Below are positions 20,871-21,721 of a DNA stretch of 21,721 bases, one piece after another (the first letter of the stretch is position 1; each line of letters starts with the position of its first letter). Made by a program: the position numbers and the translations under genes. The notes beneath the pieces are model-generated. The model was not told where the DNA came from. It worked only from the letters and a program-made list of their open reading frames with translations, and searched no databases. This DNA comes from an uncultured Hungatella sp. GTDB taxonomy: Bacteria; Bacillota; Clostridia; Lachnospirales; Lachnospiraceae. The stretch is taken from NCBI GenBank assembly GCA_910585645.1, contig CAJUFP010000086.1:1-21721 (forward strand), written 5' to 3'.

Positions 20871-21604
20871 GGTTATTTCTGACCAGCAGCCCCTGCAGCC
20901 CTTATCCCCAGGAGGACGGGCGGGTCCTGTACGGATACAGTAAGGAGAACGGATTTCTTGATCGGCTTCGCCAGGAATGGGAGCCGGGAGGCCGGTGTGT
21001 GATGATCAGCTCCGACCCTGTGGATTTTGGCCATAACGACAAAATGCGGGAAGAGTTTGAGGGATTTTTTCAGATCAGCGGGATTCCTGTTTCCCGCCTG
21101 GTGATGGTGGACGAGAGAAATGAGAAGGAGCTTTCCCGGCTTCTTTCGGAGAGTTCTATGGTGATCCTGGCGGGAGGCCATGTGCCTACCCAGAACAGGT
21201 TTTTCAGGAGGATCGAGCTTAGGGAGCAGATACGGGGGTATGAGGGATGCGTCATGGGGATCAGCGCCGGGACCATGAACTGCGCCGGGACGGTGTACGC
21301 CCAGCCGGAGCTTGCGGGGGAGTCCCTGGACCCTGAGTATAAACGGTTTCTTCCCGGGCTGGGGCTGACAGGGCGGATGATCCTCCCCCACTATCAGGAG
21401 ACCAGGGACCGGATGCTGGACGGCAGACGGCTTATGGAGGATATCACCTATGGGGACAGCATGGGGCGGGAGTTCTATGCCCTGGTGGACGGAAGTTATG
21501 TGCTGTGTACACATGGAAGGGAGACTCTGTACGGGGAGGCCTGGAAGATCTGGGACGGGCAGATAAAGAAGGTGTGTCATAAGGGGGAGGAGATGGTTCT
21601 TTAA
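20867..21604 (+). CDS. Peptidase S51-family protein (dipeptidase E-like)
   Basis: S51 proteins have a class I glutamine-amidotransferase-like fold with a Ser-His pair; known members are alpha-aspartyl dipeptidase and cyanophycinase. The 245-aa protein starts at ATG 20867, overlapping the degV stop and preceded by AAGGAGGGG (20855-20863). An upstream in-frame start at 20780 would overlap degV and is rejected. LAGGHVPTQ (101-109) is the substrate loop, GISAGTMN (131-138) contains the nucleophile S133, and ILPHYQE (172-178) the candidate histidine H175. The paired arrangement with degV suggests a shared role, which is not known. Substrate is unknown. Confidence 0.88.
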   Translation: MRLFLTSSPCSPYPQEDGRVLYGYSKENGFLDRLRQEWEPGGRCVMISSDPVDFGHNDKMREEFEGFFQISGIPVSRLVMVDERNEKELSRLLSESSMVILAGGHVPTQNRFFRRIELREQIRGYEGCVMGISAGTMNCAGTVYAQPELAGESLDPEYKRFLPGLGLTGRMILPHYQETRDRMLDGRRLMEDITYGDSMGREFYALVDGSYVLCTHGRETLYGEAWKIWDGQIKKVCHKGEEMVL

Positions 21605-21721
21605 ATTGGGGGGATAATTGAGTGAGCAAAAGGGCGAGGGTAGTCGTGGGGCCAGGGAGGGAAGGCAGGCTGTGTGCCGTTCGGGTTCAGATATGCCAAG
21701 CATTCCGATGAGCCCTTAAAG
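21605..21721. other. Window end without a supportable gene
   Basis: A GGGGGG-type ribosome-site-like run (21608-21613) precedes TTG 21618 and GTG 21622, but all three frames close within about 35 codons before the window ends. No terminator is visible after the S51 gene. Confidence 0.4.

Noticed and set aside
20873..21703. Minus-strand frame of 276 codons
   Set aside because: It is antisense to the S51-family gene, Pro/His/Leu-rich, with no recognisable domain.
1..21721. CRISPR array, rRNA, intact insertion sequence or prophage
   Set aside because: I found no regularly spaced repeats, rRNA, transposase with terminal inverted repeats, integrase or phage structural genes.

Overview
The window looks like a chromosome segment of a Gram-positive anaerobe of class Clostridia, most likely family Lachnospiraceae. 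The reasons are the purC-purB pair, a rubrerythrin, scpA-scpB, DegV, an Rpn-type nuclease/transposase relative, DUF6062-like and choline-binding-type cell-wall repeat proteins, strong AGGAGG ribosome sites and sigma-A promoters, many with a TGn extended -10 and 17-base spacers. The family assignment is inferred from gene content and was not checked by any search.

Layout. 1-2,870: a small basic protein of unknown role, then the purine genes purC and purB, closed by terminators. 2,919-4,128: a LysR regulator and two tandem tRNA-Leu genes (anticodons AAG and CAG) with their own promoter and terminator. 4,057-7,432: a 3.4-kb accessory island bounded by a 28-base direct repeat of the tRNA-Leu(CAG) 3' end. 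It holds a fragmentary reading frame, a promoter-to-terminator stretch of highly structured RNA (about 350 nt), a secreted cell-wall-binding protein, a frameshifted small gene and an Rpn-family protein, but no integrase. 7,437-9,895: a small XRE repressor gene divergent from a secreted cell-wall-binding protein and a VanW-domain protein, with two near-identical 17-base palindromes on the overlapping divergent promoters.

10,009-15,215: a perfect-consensus promoter leads into an M20 amidohydrolase and a YfcC-type membrane carrier. These are followed by a 592-residue fusion of a MalY/PatB C-S lyase with a thioredoxin-fold redoxin, and then a convergent MarR regulator. I infer uptake, deacylation and C-S cleavage of an N-acyl cysteine conjugate or similar amidated sulfur amino acid, with redox handling of the thiol. 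This is a hypothesis from domain content. 15,279-18,207: a small XRE regulator divergent from a DUF6062-like cysteine-rich protein, then rubrerythrin and a YaeI-like metallophosphoesterase. 18,341-21,604: scpA-scpB (chromosome condensation) and a translationally coupled degV / S51-peptidase pair. The last 117 bases hold no gene I can support.

The best leads are the C-S lyase/redoxin fusion and its operon, the unassigned structured RNA, the paired palindromic operators, and the island bounded by tRNA-derived repeats.
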